From Pirellulales bacterium (GTDB lineage: Bacteria > Planctomycetota > Planctomycetia > Pirellulales > Thermoguttaceae), in NCBI GenBank assembly GCA_013360685.1, contig JABWBD010000005.1:1-60319 (forward strand): DNA of 60,319 nt. The letters run 5' to 3'. The notes under the pieces were generated by a model. It made no database searches. It saw nothing but the letters and a program-made list of their open reading frames with translations, and was not told the DNA's origin. The position numbers and the translations under genes are program-made. Positions 10,348 to 20,471 of this stretch are shown here, piece after piece (within the stretch, counting starts at the first letter, position 1; each line of letters opens with the position of its first letter).

Positions 10348-11217
10348 ATGACCACGCTCACGATCGAACCATCGACCACATCGCTGCCGGACGTCGTCAT
10401 GCCGGCGTGCCCGATCCAGAAGCTGCTCAAAGGGCAAAAGGCCCTGGTCACCGGCGCCAACTCGGGGATCGGCCGGGGGATTGCCATTGCCTTGGCCCAC
10501 GCCGGCGCGGACGTAGTGGTGAACTACTACTCCGGCGATGCGGCAGCCGAGGAGGTCGTCGAAGAGGCCCGGCGCTGCAGCAGCCGCGTCTATGCTCATC
10601 AGGCCGATGTATCGCAGGAGGATCAGGTCCAGGAGATGTTCCGCCGAATGCTCGACGAACTGGGCACCATCGACATCCTGGTCAACAACGCCGGCATCCA
10701 AAGCGACGCCCTCTTCGACCGAATGACGCTCGATCAGTGGAACCGCGTTCTGGCGGTAAATCTCACCGGACATTTCCTCTGTGCGCGCGAGGCGGTGCGA
10801 GAATTCAAACGCCGCGGCGTGGTGCCCTACGTATCCTGCGCCGCGGGGAAGATCATCTGCGTCAGCTCGGTACACGAGGTGATCCCCTGGGCCGGGCACG
10901 TGAACTACGCGGCCTCGAAAGGGGGCGTGATGCTTCTGATGAAGAGCATCGCGCAGGAAGTGGCGCCCTATCGAATCCGGGTCAACAGCATCTGTCCGGG
11001 CGCGATTCGCACTCCCATCAACCGCCCGGCCTGGGATACGCCGGAGGCGTACCAAGAACTGCTGAAGCTGATTCCATACAAGCGGATCGGCGAAGTGGAC
11101 GACATCGGTCGCGTGGCCGCCTGGCTGGCTTCCGATCAGGCAGACTACATCCACGGCACGAGCATCTTCGTCGACGGCGGCATGACCCTGTATCCGGGTT
11201 TTGAAGCCGGAGGCTGA
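10348..11217 (+). CDS. SDR-family oxidoreductase (glucose 1-dehydrogenase-like)
   Basis: 289-aa classical short-chain dehydrogenase. It has the Rossmann motif TGANSGIG, the NNAG motif after beta-4, the catalytic Ser in ICVSSVHE and the YAASK catalytic Tyr/Lys, and ends with the usual FVDGGMTLYPG. It is close in style to bacterial glucose 1-dehydrogenases. The roughly 30-residue N-terminal extension before the first strand is retained because the AAGGAG site at 10332-10337 points to ATG 10348. Neighbouring GH63-type glucosidase and NDH-2 genes suggest that glucose released by the former is oxidised and the NADH passed to the latter; this pathway is inferred from context. Confidence 0.88.
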   Translation: MTTLTIEPSTTSLPDVVMPACPIQKLLKGQKALVTGANSGIGRGIAIALAHAGADVVVNYYSGDAAAEEVVEEARRCSSRVYAHQADVSQEDQVQEMFRRMLDELGTIDILVNNAGIQSDALFDRMTLDQWNRVLAVNLTGHFLCAREAVREFKRRGVVPYVSCAAGKIICVSSVHEVIPWAGHVNYAASKGGVMLLMKSIAQEVAPYRIRVNSICPGAIRTPINRPAWDTPEAYQELLKLIPYKRIGEVDDIGRVAAWLASDQADYIHGTSIFVDGGMTLYPGFEAGG

Positions 11218-11244
11218 ACTCAGCGAACGGAAAAGGAGAGAGCC

Positions 11245-12612
11245 ATGGCCACCGAGACCAATCGCATTGTCATTCTCGGCGGAGGGTTCGCGGGCACCAC
11301 CGTCGCCCTGCGGCTCGAACAGCTCTTGCGCCACGATACGAACGTCGAGATCACGCTTCTGGACAGCGAGAACTTCTTCACGTTTACTCCGCTCTTGCCG
11401 GAAGTCCCGTCCGGGTCGATCCAGCCGAAGCACATTGTGTTTCCGCTTCGGGCGCTCCTCAAGCGAACCGCCGTGCGACAGGCCGAGGTCAAAGCCATCG
11501 ATCTTGACCGGCGAACGCTCGTCGCGGCCCACTGCCAGGCGTGTGGAAACGACACGCTGCCGTTCGACCAGCTCGTGCTCGCCATGGGATCGGTCCCGAA
11601 CTACTTCGGGCTTCCGGGAGTGGCACAGCATTCCCTGTCGATCAAGAGCCTGGCCGATGCCGCGGCGCTGCACGCCCACGTGATCGACAAGCTGGAACAC
11701 GCCGACCTCCAGGACGACCCAGCGGTGCGGCGCGAGCTGCTGACGTTTGTCATCGCCGGCGGCGGCTTTGCCGGGGTGGAAACGATCGCCGAACTGAACG
11801 ACTTCGTGCGCGGGGCGAGGCGGTTTTATCCGAGGATTTCGCCCGACGAGGTCCGCATGGTCCTTGTCCACTCCGGCCCCAGGATTCTGCCCGAAGTGAG
11901 CGAGTCGCTCTCGGCGTATGCCTTGAAAATCCTTCGCAAGCGCGGCGTCGAGGTGCTGCTGGAAACCAGGGTCCAGAGCTGCACGTCCGACCGCGTGCGC
12001 CTGTCCAGCGGAGAAGAAATCGCCTCGCGATCGTTCGTCTGGGCGGCGGGGACCGCTCCCAGCCCCATCCTCGACCAATTGGATCTGCCGCGGGTCCGGG
12101 GCGGGCGCGTGGCCGTCGACCCGACGATGGCCGTGAAGGATCGCCCCGGCCTCTGGGCCGTGGGCGACAGTGCGGCCATTGCCGACGTCGTGACCGGGGG
12201 TCTCTGCCCGCCGACGGCGCAGTTCGCGTTGCGCCAGGGCCGGCAGTTGGCCGAAAACATCGCGGCAACCCTGCGCGGCGAGCCGCTTCGCCTCTTCCGC
12301 TTCAAGACACTCGGCCTGCTGGCCGGGCTGGGCCGCCGCTGTGCCGTGGCGGAGATCCTGGGCATGCGGTTTTCGGGTTTCTTTGCCTGGTGGCTCTGGC
12401 GAACGATCTACCTGATGAAGCTGCCCGGTTTCGAGCGCAAGCTCCGCGTGGCCCTGGACTGGACGCTGGACCTCTGCTTCCCTCGCGACATCGTCTATTT
12501 GCGGCCGCTGCACATGTCGCAGCGAATCGGCGCGGTCGGCGCGGCGCCGGAAGAACCGCGCGCATGCCCGCTGCCGCACGCCGCTGCCGTGGAGCTGGCA
12601 GCACAGAACTGA
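11245..12612 (+). CDS. Type II NADH:quinone oxidoreductase (NDH-2)
   Basis: 455-aa FAD-dependent, non-proton-pumping NADH dehydrogenase. The N-terminal FAD-binding GGGFAG motif is at about residues 12-17, a second dinucleotide motif, AGGGFAGVE, at about 172-180, and the GDSA motif near 310. The C-terminal about 100 residues include amphipathic and hydrophobic helices (FFAWWLWRTIYLMKLPGF) that anchor such enzymes to the cytoplasmic membrane. A strong AAAAGGAGAG site precedes ATG 11245. Within the cluster it probably re-oxidises NADH made by the SDR enzyme and feeds the quinone pool. Confidence 0.9.
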   Translation: MATETNRIVILGGGFAGTTVALRLEQLLRHDTNVEITLLDSENFFTFTPLLPEVPSGSIQPKHIVFPLRALLKRTAVRQAEVKAIDLDRRTLVAAHCQACGNDTLPFDQLVLAMGSVPNYFGLPGVAQHSLSIKSLADAAALHAHVIDKLEHADLQDDPAVRRELLTFVIAGGGFAGVETIAELNDFVRGARRFYPRISPDEVRMVLVHSGPRILPEVSESLSAYALKILRKRGVEVLLETRVQSCTSDRVRLSSGEEIASRSFVWAAGTAPSPILDQLDLPRVRGGRVAVDPTMAVKDRPGLWAVGDSAAIADVVTGGLCPPTAQFALRQGRQLAENIAATLRGEPLRLFRFKTLGLLAGLGRRCAVAEILGMRFSGFFAWWLWRTIYLMKLPGFERKLRVALDWTLDLCFPRDIVYLRPLHMSQRIGAVGAAPEEPRACPLPHAAAVELAAQN

Positions 12613-12627
12613 AGAAGGAGCCAAACG

Positions 12628-15387
12628 ATGAACCTGACCCAAGAAGAAACCCGCCTCCAGGAGTCCCACCGCCGCACGCGCAATTGGCAGCGGTGGGGCC
12701 CCTACCTGGCCGAGCGCCAATGGGGAACCGTGCGCGAGGACTACTCCGAGACGGGCGACTGCTGGCACTATTTTCCCCACGATCACGCGCGCAGCCGCGC
12801 GTACCGCTGGGGCGAGGATGGCCTGCTGGGGATCTGCGACCGCGAGTGCCGCCTGTGCTTCGCCCTGGCGCTCTGGAACGGGCAGGATTCCATCCTCAAG
12901 GAGCGGCTTTTCGGTCTGACCGGTCCCGAAGGGAATCACGGTGAGGACGTGAAGGAGTGCTACTATTACCTCGATTCCACTCCCACCCACTCCTACATGA
13001 AAGCGCTCTACAAGTATCCCCAGGCGGAGTTCCCTTACCAACGGCTTGTGGAGGAGAATCGCCGCCGAGGCCGACACGAGCCCGAGTTCGAGCTGGTCGA
13101 TACGGGCGTGTTCGACGAAGATCGCTATTTCGACGTCCTGGCCGAGTACGCGAAGGCATCGCCCGACAACATCCTCATCCGGATCACGCTCGCCAATCGC
13201 GGCCCGGAATCCGCCGTGCTCCACCTGCTTCCCACGGTCTGGTTCCGCAACACGTGGTCATGGGGCTGCACCCACGAGGGCTGTGAGGTCAAGCCTCGCA
13301 TCGAGGCGGAAACCGAAGGCGCCGTAACGGCCCGCCACAGCACGCTCGGGCGGTTCCAGCTACTGGCCGACACAGGGCCCGACGGCCGCTTCCCGATCTG
13401 GCTGTTCACCGACAACGAAACGAACACCGAGCGGCTCTTTGCCCATCGTAACGGCGCCCTGTACGCCAAAGATGGATTTCACGAATACCTGATCCGCGGC
13501 AATCTGGCTGCCGTCAACCCCGGTTCGTTCGGCACGAAAACAGCAGCACACTACCGGTTGGAGATCCCCGCGCGCGGCCAAGTTGAGATGCGTCTTCGGC
13601 TCGTCTGGGAGAGCGAGGTGCCGCCGCGGCCGTTCGGCGAGTCGTTCCAGCGGATCTTCGCTCAGCGGACCGATGAGGCCGAAGCGTTCTACGCGGCCAG
13701 ACTGCCGCGCTACCACGATCTGTCCGCGGAAGAGCGGTGCATCGCTCGGCAGGCCTACGCCGGGCTCTTGTGGAGCAAACAGTTTTATCACTACGCAGTC
13801 CGCGACTGGCTGGCCGGGGACCCCGAGCAGCCTTCGCCTCCTCCCTCTCGGCGCCAGGGCCGCAACCGCGACTGGTCGCATCTTTTCAACCGCGACGTGA
13901 TCTCCATGCCGGACAAGTGGGAGTATCCCTACTACTGCGCTTGGGACCTGGCGTTCCACATGATCGCGCTCGCCAAGGTCGATCCCGAGTTTGCCAAGGG
14001 ACAGTTGGACCTCTTCCTCCGCGAATGGTACCTGCACCCCAACGGCCAGATCCCGGCTTACGAGTGGGATCTTTGCGACGTCAACCCGCCGGTGCACGCC
14101 TGGGCCTGCTGGCGCGTCTACAAGATCACCGGTCCCCAAGGCCGGCGCGACCGCGAATTCCTGGCGCGCGTGTTCACGAAATTCTTGCTCAACTTTACCT
14201 GGTGGGTCAATCGCAAGGACCAGCGAGGCCGCCATCTCTTCTCGGGCGGCTTCCTGGGCCTGGATAACATCGGCGTCTTCGACCGTTCGAAGCCGCTGCC
14301 GGGCGGCGGCTACCTGGAGCAGGCGGATGGGACCGCCTGGATGGCCTCCTACTGCACGACCATGCTCTCGATGGCCCTGGAGCTGGCACAATTCGACCCG
14401 GTTTACGAGGACATTGCCTCCAAATTCTTCGAGCATTTCGTCGGCATCGCCGACGCGACGAACTGCCTGGGCGGCAGCGGGCTGTGGAACGAGGCCGACG
14501 GGTTCTACTACGACCAGCTCCACGCCGACGGCCGCACGATTCCGCTCCAGGTCCGGTCGATGGTGGGGATCATCCCGCTGTTCGCCGTCGAGGTTCTCGA
14601 AGACGAGTTGATCGAGCGGCTCCCCGGCTTCCGCAAGCGTATGGATTGGTTCCTCAAGCATCGTGCGGATCTGGCGCGCCATATCTCCTACATGCAGACT
14701 TCGCGGGACGGGGCGGCCCACGGCCATCGTCTTCTCGCCCTGCCGTCGCGCCGGCGATTGGAGCGGGTCCTGCGATACCTGCTCGACGAGAACGAATTCC
14801 TCTCGCCCTTCGGGATCCGGGCGCTGTCGCGCGTGCACAAGGACCGGCCCTATGTCTTCTGGGCGGGCGGCCAGGAACACCGGGTTGCATATCTCCCCGG
14901 CGAATCGGATTCCGGGCTTTTCGGCGGCAACTCGAACTGGCGCGGTCCGGTCTGGATGCCGCTCAATTACCTGTTGATCGAAGCGTTGGAGCGATATCAC
15001 CACTTCTACGGCGACGAGCTGCGCGTCGAGTGTCCGGTCGGATCGGGGCGGATGTTGAACTTGCAGGAAGTGGCGTGTGAAATCACTCGCCGGCTGACGA
15101 GCATCTTCCTGCCGGACGGAAGTGGCCGCCGCCCGTGCCACGGCGGCGACCGGCGCTATGCCGAGGACCCTTACTGGCGAGATCTCGTGCTGTTCTACGA
15201 GTATTCGCACGGCGATACGGGTCGCGGCGTCGGCGCCAGCCATCAGACCGGCTGGACCGCGATGGTCGCGCGGCTGCTGGAAGACGCCGCCCGAACACCC
15301 GTCGGCGAAACGACTTCCACGACTGCGCATTCCACTTCCCGTCAACCTGCCGCGCAACCGGCTGCCTTCGTCTCTCATGGACCCTGA
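12628..15387 (+). CDS. GH63-type glucosidase (MGH1-like glycoside hydrolase)
   Basis: 919 aa, matching the usual length of the bacterial glucosidase family often found beside SDR genes. The N-terminal half (about 1-370) is beta-rich ([19 protein letters not shown]). The C-terminal half is an (alpha/alpha)6 barrel with [14 protein letters not shown] (the Asp is the likely general acid) and [21 protein letters not shown], the conserved motif near the catalytic base. No signal peptide is seen, so it should be cytoplasmic and act on internal alpha-glucosides such as compatible solutes or glycogen-derived sugars; the substrate is not determined. A GAAGGAG site lies before ATG 12628. Last gene of the cluster; convergent with the gene after it. 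Confidence 0.87.
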   Translation: MNLTQEETRLQESHRRTRNWQRWGPYLAERQWGTVREDYSETGDCWHYFPHDHARSRAYRWGEDGLLGICDRECRLCFALALWNGQDSILKERLFGLTGPEGNHGEDVKECYYYLDSTPTHSYMKALYKYPQAEFPYQRLVEENRRRGRHEPEFELVDTGVFDEDRYFDVLAEYAKASPDNILIRITLANRGPESAVLHLLPTVWFRNTWSWGCTHEGCEVKPRIEAETEGAVTARHSTLGRFQLLADTGPDGRFPIWLFTDNETNTERLFAHRNGALYAKDGFHEYLIRGNLAAVNPGSFGTKTAAHYRLEIPARGQVEMRLRLVWESEVPPRPFGESFQRIFAQRTDEAEAFYAARLPRYHDLSAEERCIARQAYAGLLWSKQFYHYAVRDWLAGDPEQPSPPPSRRQGRNRDWSHLFNRDVISMPDKWEYPYYCAWDLAFHMIALAKVDPEFAKGQLDLFLREWYLHPNGQIPAYEWDLCDVNPPVHAWACWRVYKITGPQGRRDREFLARVFTKFLLNFTWWVNRKDQRGRHLFSGGFLGLDNIGVFDRSKPLPGGGYLEQADGTAWMASYCTTMLSMALELAQFDPVYEDIASKFFEHFVGIADATNCLGGSGLWNEADGFYYDQLHADGRTIPLQVRSMVGIIPLFAVEVLEDELIERLPGFRKRMDWFLKHRADLARHISYMQTSRDGAAHGHRLLALPSRRRLERVLRYLLDENEFLSPFGIRALSRVHKDRPYVFWAGGQEHRVAYLPGESDSGLFGGNSNWRGPVWMPLNYLLIEALERYHHFYGDELRVECPVGSGRMLNLQEVACEITRRLTSIFLPDGSGRRPCHGGDRRYAEDPYWRDLVLFYEYSHGDTGRGVGASHQTGWTAMVARLLEDAARTPVGETTSTTAHSTSRQPAAQPAAFVSHGP

Positions 15388-15470
15388 AATCCCGCAGTTG
15401 CCGCTCTTCTTGAGCCAGGGAAGCCCTCTGGCGGCTTCTTAGCCGTGTCGAAAGAAACGACGCCACGTCG

Positions 15471-17345
15471 TTATTCGCGCGACTGTCGCACCAGGTGCGT
15501 CCGATCCACCGCCAGGCCGGTCAGCTCCTGCGTCGGCGCGCCCGGCCAGCGAATGACCACCTTGTCCACCCGAGCCGTACGGCCCAGCCCGAAGGTCACG
15601 GGAAGTTCCGCTTGCGACAGATAGCTGCGGGTCGGCATGACCTGCTGCCGCTGGATCCGGTCACTTGCGTGCACCTCGACCCAGGCCCCAATCGCATCGC
15701 GGTTTGAGGATGTCCCCTCCAGTTTCAGACGCAGCCAGTGATGGCCCAACTGCTGATCGTTCCGCAGCAGTCGCGGCGGCCGGGCGATTGCCGTGATCAG
15801 GAGGTCCTGGTCGCCGTCGCCGTCGAGGTCCGCGAAACTCGCCCCGCGGCCCACCGTCGGCTCCAGAAGTTCCTCGCCGCTGTCCGCCGCGCCGACCGGC
15901 AGGAACTCGGTCGCTTGCTCCGCGCCACAGTTCCAGAACAACTGCGGCGCCTGCTCGTAGGACTGGCTCGGCTGCACGCGGTTGATTTCGTCCTCCAGGT
16001 GGCCGTTGGCGGCGAAAAGGTCCGGCCTTCCGTCGAGGTCGTAATCGACAAAGCACACTCCGAAGGTCAACACCAGGCGCGTATTCGGCCCCAGGCCGGT
16101 CGCCACGGCCTCGTCGGTGAATTGCATCCCGCTACCGTAGGCCACGTACAGAGCGGTCATCTCGTTCGCGAAGTTGCCGATCGCGACTCCGAGAGCGTCG
16201 TTGTTGCGGAAACAGGCCGCGTCGATGCCCATCGCGCCGCGCGCATTGCCGTCCATGTCGAAGGCCAGTCCCGACGGGGAGCCGATCTCCTCAAACGTGC
16301 CGTCGCGGCGATTATGGAAGAGGAAATTCTGCACGGTGTCGTTGGCCACGACCACGTCCAACCAGCCGTCGCCGTCCGGGTCGGTAAACGTCACCCCCAG
16401 CGACTTCGCCATGGGAACACCGGTGTTCGGGTTGCGGATCTGGATGCCCGCCTCCGCCGAGACATCCTGGAACGTCCCGTCCCCCTCGTTGCGATAGAGA
16501 TAGGGAAAGGTCCCTCCGAAGTTCTGCGGCCGGCCGTACGCTCGCCCGCCGCCGGTAAGCTGGAAGTCCTGGGCCACATCGTCCTCGCGCGACCACCGGA
16601 CGTAGTTGCACACAAAGAGGTCGAGGTCGCCGTCGTTGTCGTAATCGAACCAGCCGCAGCTTGTGCTCCAGGCGTCGGTTTCGCCGGCCACTCCCGCTTG
16701 CTCGGTCACGTCGAGGAACTTCCCGTCGCCCAGGTTGCGGAACAGGCAGTTCGGCCCGACCGCCGAGAGGAATACGTCGACCCGACCGTCGCGATCGTAG
16801 TCGCCCACGGCGGCGCCCATGCCGTACAGGGAGACATCGAGGCCCGAACCGGCCGTCACGTCATCGAACTGCCCCGAACCGTTGTTGCGGTAGAGAGCCA
16901 TCGTCGGCCGGCGATCGCGCGTGCCGCGCAGGTCCCACGGCCAAGAACGGCTGTTGACGAGCAAGAGGTCCTGATCGCCGTCGGCATCGAAGTCCAAGAA
17001 CGCGCACCCGCCCCCCATCGTCTCGGGCAAGAGCTTCGCGCCGTCGGCGCCGTTCTCATGAACGAAGTGAATGCCCGCCTCTGCCGTGACGTCGGTAAAG
17101 ATCACGCGCGGGATCTCGACGGGCACTGGCCGGCGGACTTCTACTTCCGCCAACGCCGATTCCTTCACCGGCGGCGGTTGGGCCGGCCGGCTGAGCGCGT
17201 ACAGGATCCCGGCGCCCGCACACACCGCCGGCAGGATCACCGCAAGCGACCAGCGCAAGGCCCTGCCCACGATCGCGTCGTCGCGCTGCTCGGTATCGTG
17301 ATCGAGGTCCGGGCCGTCGAGTTCTGCCGTCGGGTTTTCGTTCAT
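15471..17345 (-). CDS. FG-GAP/ASPIC-UnbV (CRTAC1-like) protein
   Basis: 624 aa. A membrane helix near the N-terminus (about 28-50) is followed by an extracellular beta-propeller with at least six calcium-binding FG-GAP/VCBS loops (DFDADGDQD, DYDRDGRVD, DYDNDGDLD, DPDGDGWLD, DYDLDGRPD, DLDGDGDQD). The last about 100 residues form an ASPIC/UnbV domain ending in IRWPGAPTQEL. Such proteins are secreted, probably bind ligands at the cell surface, and in planctomycetes are often next to cytochrome/TPR proteins, as here. The start codon is only 15 bp from an octamer array, and no clear Shine-Dalgarno is seen. Confidence 0.88.
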   Translation of the reverse strand: MNENPTAELDGPDLDHDTEQRDDAIVGRALRWSLAVILPAVCAGAGILYALSRPAQPPPVKESALAEVEVRRPVPVEIPRVIFTDVTAEAGIHFVHENGADGAKLLPETMGGGCAFLDFDADGDQDLLLVNSRSWPWDLRGTRDRRPTMALYRNNGSGQFDDVTAGSGLDVSLYGMGAAVGDYDRDGRVDVFLSAVGPNCLFRNLGDGKFLDVTEQAGVAGETDAWSTSCGWFDYDNDGDLDLFVCNYVRWSREDDVAQDFQLTGGGRAYGRPQNFGGTFPYLYRNEGDGTFQDVSAEAGIQIRNPNTGVPMAKSLGVTFTDPDGDGWLDVVVANDTVQNFLFHNRRDGTFEEIGSPSGLAFDMDGNARGAMGIDAACFRNNDALGVAIGNFANEMTALYVAYGSGMQFTDEAVATGLGPNTRLVLTFGVCFVDYDLDGRPDLFAANGHLEDEINRVQPSQSYEQAPQLFWNCGAEQATEFLPVGAADSGEELLEPTVGRGASFADLDGDGDQDLLITAIARPPRLLRNDQQLGHHWLRLKLEGTSSNRDAIGAWVEVHASDRIQRQQVMPTRSYLSQAELPVTFGLGRTARVDKVVIRWPGAPTQELTGLAVDRTHLVRQSRE

Positions 17346-17360
17346 GGCTCGCGAGAGGTT

Positions 17361-17423
17361 GGGGTGATGGGGTGATGGGTGATGGGGTGCTGGAGTGTTG
17401 GAATACTGGAGTGTTGGGGTGTC
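17361..17423. repeat. Octamer array, left arm (GGGGTGAT / GGAGTGTT units)
   Basis: Eight consecutive units of 8 bp (one of 7), each beginning GG: GGGGTGAT twice, GGGTGAT, GGGGTGCT, GGAGTGTT, GGAATACT, GGAGTGTT, GGGGTGTC. It lies just upstream of the FG-GAP gene start. Confidence 0.85.
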
Positions 17424-17469
17424 GAGTTGCTTGGCAAACGGCGGACTCAGCGTTCAGTTCACGCACCTC

Positions 17470-17509
17470 AATGTTCCATCGCCCCATCATTCCATGATTC
17501 CAACACTCC
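17470..17509. repeat. Octamer array, right arm in inverted orientation
   Basis: Five 8-bp units that on the minus strand read GGAGTGTT, GGAATCAT, GGAATGAT, GGGGCGAT, GGAACATT, i.e. the same family as the array at 17361 but inverted. The stop codon of the multiheme cytochrome gene (17487-17489) lies inside it. Confidence 0.85.
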
Positions 17510-20471
17510 CGCTCCGCGCCCCCGCGTCCGGCGGCTGCAAGGGATAAATCACCACCGCTTCGGCGGCGTGGTTTGCCGCCGGGTACTTTTGCCGCGCTGC
17601 GAGGACAGCCTGCCCTTGGGCGTTGTCATCCGGCTTGTACTTGCGATGCAATCGGTCGTGCTCTTCCGATTTCTGCTGGTCGCCCAACTCGCGATAGAGA
17701 AGATGCAGATTGTGGTGTGCGGTCACGTTCTCCGGATCGATGGCGAGCGTCTTGTGGAACTGCTCCGCGGCCTCGCGCCACAGCCGCCGGGCCTCGTCGC
17801 TGCGGCCCTGGCGGACCCGCTGCCGGCCCTGGTCGAAGAGGGTCTGGCCCAGCAGGTTGATGATTTCGTAATCGAGGCTGAAGTCGAACTTGCGCTGCCG
17901 CATGTTCTCCGTGCGGTCGTCCAGCACGCTGCGGAGGTTTTGCACTGTCTCGTCGAGCCGGCCCTGCTGGCGGTTGATCGTGCCGCTCAGCCAGGCCCAC
18001 GTCCACCGCGGAAAGCCCGGCTCCGCGGCGAACGCCTTCGCACGGCGCAATGCTTCAACCGCCTCGTCCAACCGGCCCTCTGCGTTGCAGGCCCGCGCCA
18101 GGTTCAGCGGCCCGTCCCAACGGCGCAGTCGCTCGACCGCGGCGAATGCTTCGCTCGCCTGCCGCAGTTCGGCGTTGCCTTTGAGCAACAGCCCGATCCC
18201 ATAATCGTTCCACCGCTGCCACGCGGGGAAGTCGGGCACACTGTTCTCAGGCTTTGCGTCGCTCCCATCCACGGGAAAGGTTACGCGGTCGATGGCCAAC
18301 GTAGTGATCGGGAGATCGTTGTGGTACGGCCGGCCTGGTTCGTGGCCGCGGATGCTCTTGCCCAATCTTTCGTTCGTCTTCGCGACGAAGTCCATGTACC
18401 GCTGATCGAACTTGCGGTACTGGAGCTTGACTTCCACGGTGACCGGTCCGTCCACGTCGTCCGGCACGCGCAGGGCGTAGTGCACCGTCTGTCCCGCGCC
18501 GGGGGGAATCTGGTGGTTGTACAACGGCGTGAAGATATCTTGCGGATTGCGGCGGTCGATGCGATTTCCCTCGCGGTCCAGCATGAAGATATTGACAAAA
18601 TGGGCCCAGGGATTGACTTCGTTGTGCCGGCTCGGGTCGACCGCCCCGCTGCGGCCGATGGTCCGGCCACCGGAGGTGACGGCCACCTCCAGCCAGATCT
18701 CGTTGGAGTCGGCCGTCCCCTGGGTGAACGGGTGGCCCATCTTCAGCGTGCGGATCACGGTTTCCAGAAGATACGTCCGCCCCGGCCCCAGCGCGGGCAC
18801 CTGCGGGCGCAGCGGGGCCTGGAGCGAACCGTCGATCGCGCCTCCCTCGCGCAGTCCGAAGAGGTCTACGCGCATCACTCCCTTCAAGAAGTCCTGGTGG
18901 ACCTTCACCAAGTCGGGCCGATCGCGGAGCCAGGCGATGCCCGTGTTGGCCGCCGGGAAGAGATGGTTGTGGACGCTCAACGCGTCCCCTCCGTTGAAAA
19001 ACCTGGCCCCAAAATCGTCGGAAGCGACCAACGGCATGTGGCACTGGCTGCAGTTCGTCTTCGCCTCGGGCGGATAGTAGAAGCTCCGGGCCCCATGGCC
19101 GGAGACGCCGCTTAAGAGATAGGTATCGTAGTGGTTCTGCCCTCGCAGGAAGTCTTTGTAGTGGTTCAGGGCCTGGGGCAGGTGGACCTTGTGACATGTC
19201 GAGCAGAACTCAGCCGTCTTGTGCAGCGGCTTCAGAAAGGTCTTCTTATGGAACGACGGTTTGGCCTTGATCAATTGGTTGTTGATCCACGCCAGAGCCG
19301 GATTCTCGCTGTACGCGAACGGATAGTGCAGCGGTTCCTCGATCGTGTAGTCGGCGTTGCCGCGAGTGCTGTTCACGTTGGTGATCGCGTGGCAGACCGT
19401 ACACGTAATGCCCGCATGGGCGGTCGGGTCTTTCACCGTGTCGAACGACGGATTGTCGAACGCGCCGCTGAAAAACGGCACCGGGTCGTGGCAGCCGGCG
19501 CACCAGCGCGAAGCCTGCACGTTGCCGTCGCGCTTCAGGCTCACCTCGCGGGTCTCGGTCACGCTCGCCAGGTACGGCGGGTTGTTGAACGAACTGAAAC
19601 GGTGGACGCTATCGGTCCATTGGGCGTGGACGTCGGCGTGGCACTTCCGGCAATACTGGTCGTTCATCAGGGCCGCGGCCGATATGAACTTGCCGCTGGC
19701 GGTGCGGGCCAACGACGGCTCGAAGTATTTCGCGCCCGACTCCGGCCCCACCGCGAACCAGGGGCGCGGGTCTCCCGAGTGAAACCAGACCATTCCCAGC
19801 ACCGCGGCGCCGGCCAATCCCCCGTAGTTCAAGGCGATCCGCCAATGGATCCGTGGCCCGGCCAGCCGATGCAGCCAATACAGCCAGACCGCCGCCAGCG
19901 GGCAGGCTACATGCAGCCAGTAGAGCACGGACCGCGGCACCGGCTGCTTCAGGTCGAAGCCTCCCAGCCGCATCAATAAGACGCCGGTGCCCAGCACCAC
20001 GAGCGAAACGACGAACAGCGCGTATCCGATCCGGACCGCCCGGCGGTTGCGGCGGTTCCGCGCGGCAACGAGATGCGCGGTGCCGAACACCACGAAGGGA
20101 ACGATCAGCACAAGGCCGGCCACCAGATGGCCGAGAAACATGTACTGATAGAAGAAATTCTGATACGTGCGGCCGGTCGCCCACTCCAGCGCCGTGATGC
20201 TGGCCAGGTACAGGGAATTGGCCCCGAGAATCGCGGAAAGGACGAAGACCGCGTAGAGCAGCTTTCGCAGCCGGGGACTGACGGCGCGGGCGTACTTCTT
20301 TCTGGGGGATTCGCCGTGCGGAGGGATAAGATCAGGTTGGATCGCTTGAGACACGAATCTGTCAAGACGCAAGAAGGGACCAATGGGCGCGACAAGCTCT
20401 GCCCGACCTAAGTGCGGACGCAGGACGCAAGAACATGGCCCCGGCCCGGTGGTGTCCATCGCCCGCGGCAC
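17487..20471 (-). CDS. Membrane multiheme cytochrome c with TPR C-terminus
   Basis: 994 aa. After a polar N-terminus come about five membrane helices (about 70-240), then a periplasmic region with five c-type heme sites: CRKCH, CAGCH, CTVCH, CSTCH and CSQCH. A beta-rich segment follows (about 550-740), and TPR-like repeats fill about 770-960. Resembles cytochrome c554-type/TPR fusion proteins of planctomycetes, likely in membrane electron transfer; the partner is unknown. The start is uncertain: GTG 20471 overlaps the mtnA stop by one base (TAGTG), while ATG 20459 or GTG 20354 would shorten the unusual N-terminus. The C-terminal residues SVGIME and the stop are encoded by an octamer repeat. 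Confidence 0.87.
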   Translation of the reverse strand: MPRAMDTTGPGPCSCVLRPHLGRAELVAPIGPFLRLDRFVSQAIQPDLIPPHGESPRKKYARAVSPRLRKLLYAVFVLSAILGANSLYLASITALEWATGRTYQNFFYQYMFLGHLVAGLVLIVPFVVFGTAHLVAARNRRNRRAVRIGYALFVVSLVVLGTGVLLMRLGGFDLKQPVPRSVLYWLHVACPLAAVWLYWLHRLAGPRIHWRIALNYGGLAGAAVLGMVWFHSGDPRPWFAVGPESGAKYFEPSLARTASGKFISAAALMNDQYCRKCHADVHAQWTDSVHRFSSFNNPPYLASVTETREVSLKRDGNVQASRWCAGCHDPVPFFSGAFDNPSFDTVKDPTAHAGITCTVCHAITNVNSTRGNADYTIEEPLHYPFAYSENPALAWINNQLIKAKPSFHKKTFLKPLHKTAEFCSTCHKVHLPQALNHYKDFLRGQNHYDTYLLSGVSGHGARSFYYPPEAKTNCSQCHMPLVASDDFGARFFNGGDALSVHNHLFPAANTGIAWLRDRPDLVKVHQDFLKGVMRVDLFGLREGGAIDGSLQAPLRPQVPALGPGRTYLLETVIRTLKMGHPFTQGTADSNEIWLEVAVTSGGRTIGRSGAVDPSRHNEVNPWAHFVNIFMLDREGNRIDRRNPQDIFTPLYNHQIPPGAGQTVHYALRVPDDVDGPVTVEVKLQYRKFDQRYMDFVAKTNERLGKSIRGHEPGRPYHNDLPITTLAIDRVTFPVDGSDAKPENSVPDFPAWQRWNDYGIGLLLKGNAELRQASEAFAAVERLRRWDGPLNLARACNAEGRLDEAVEALRRAKAFAAEPGFPRWTWAWLSGTINRQQGRLDETVQNLRSVLDDRTENMRQRKFDFSLDYEIINLLGQTLFDQGRQRVRQGRSDEARRLWREAAEQFHKTLAIDPENVTAHHNLHLLYRELGDQQKSEEHDRLHRKYKPDDNAQGQAVLAARQKYPAANHAAEAVVIYPLQPPDAGARSGSVGIME

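Noticed and set aside
10339-13224. 961-codon open frame on the minus strand
   Set aside because: It is antisense to the SDR, NDH-2 and glucosidase genes, has low-complexity Arg/Gly/His-rich sequence and no motifs; high GC content keeps such frames open by chance.
13360-15378. 672-codon open frame on the minus strand
   Set aside because: Antisense shadow of the glucosidase gene with no protein-like motifs.
15738-17375. 545-codon open frame on the plus strand
   Set aside because: Antisense to the FG-GAP/ASPIC gene, whose repeated calcium loops are clearly coding.
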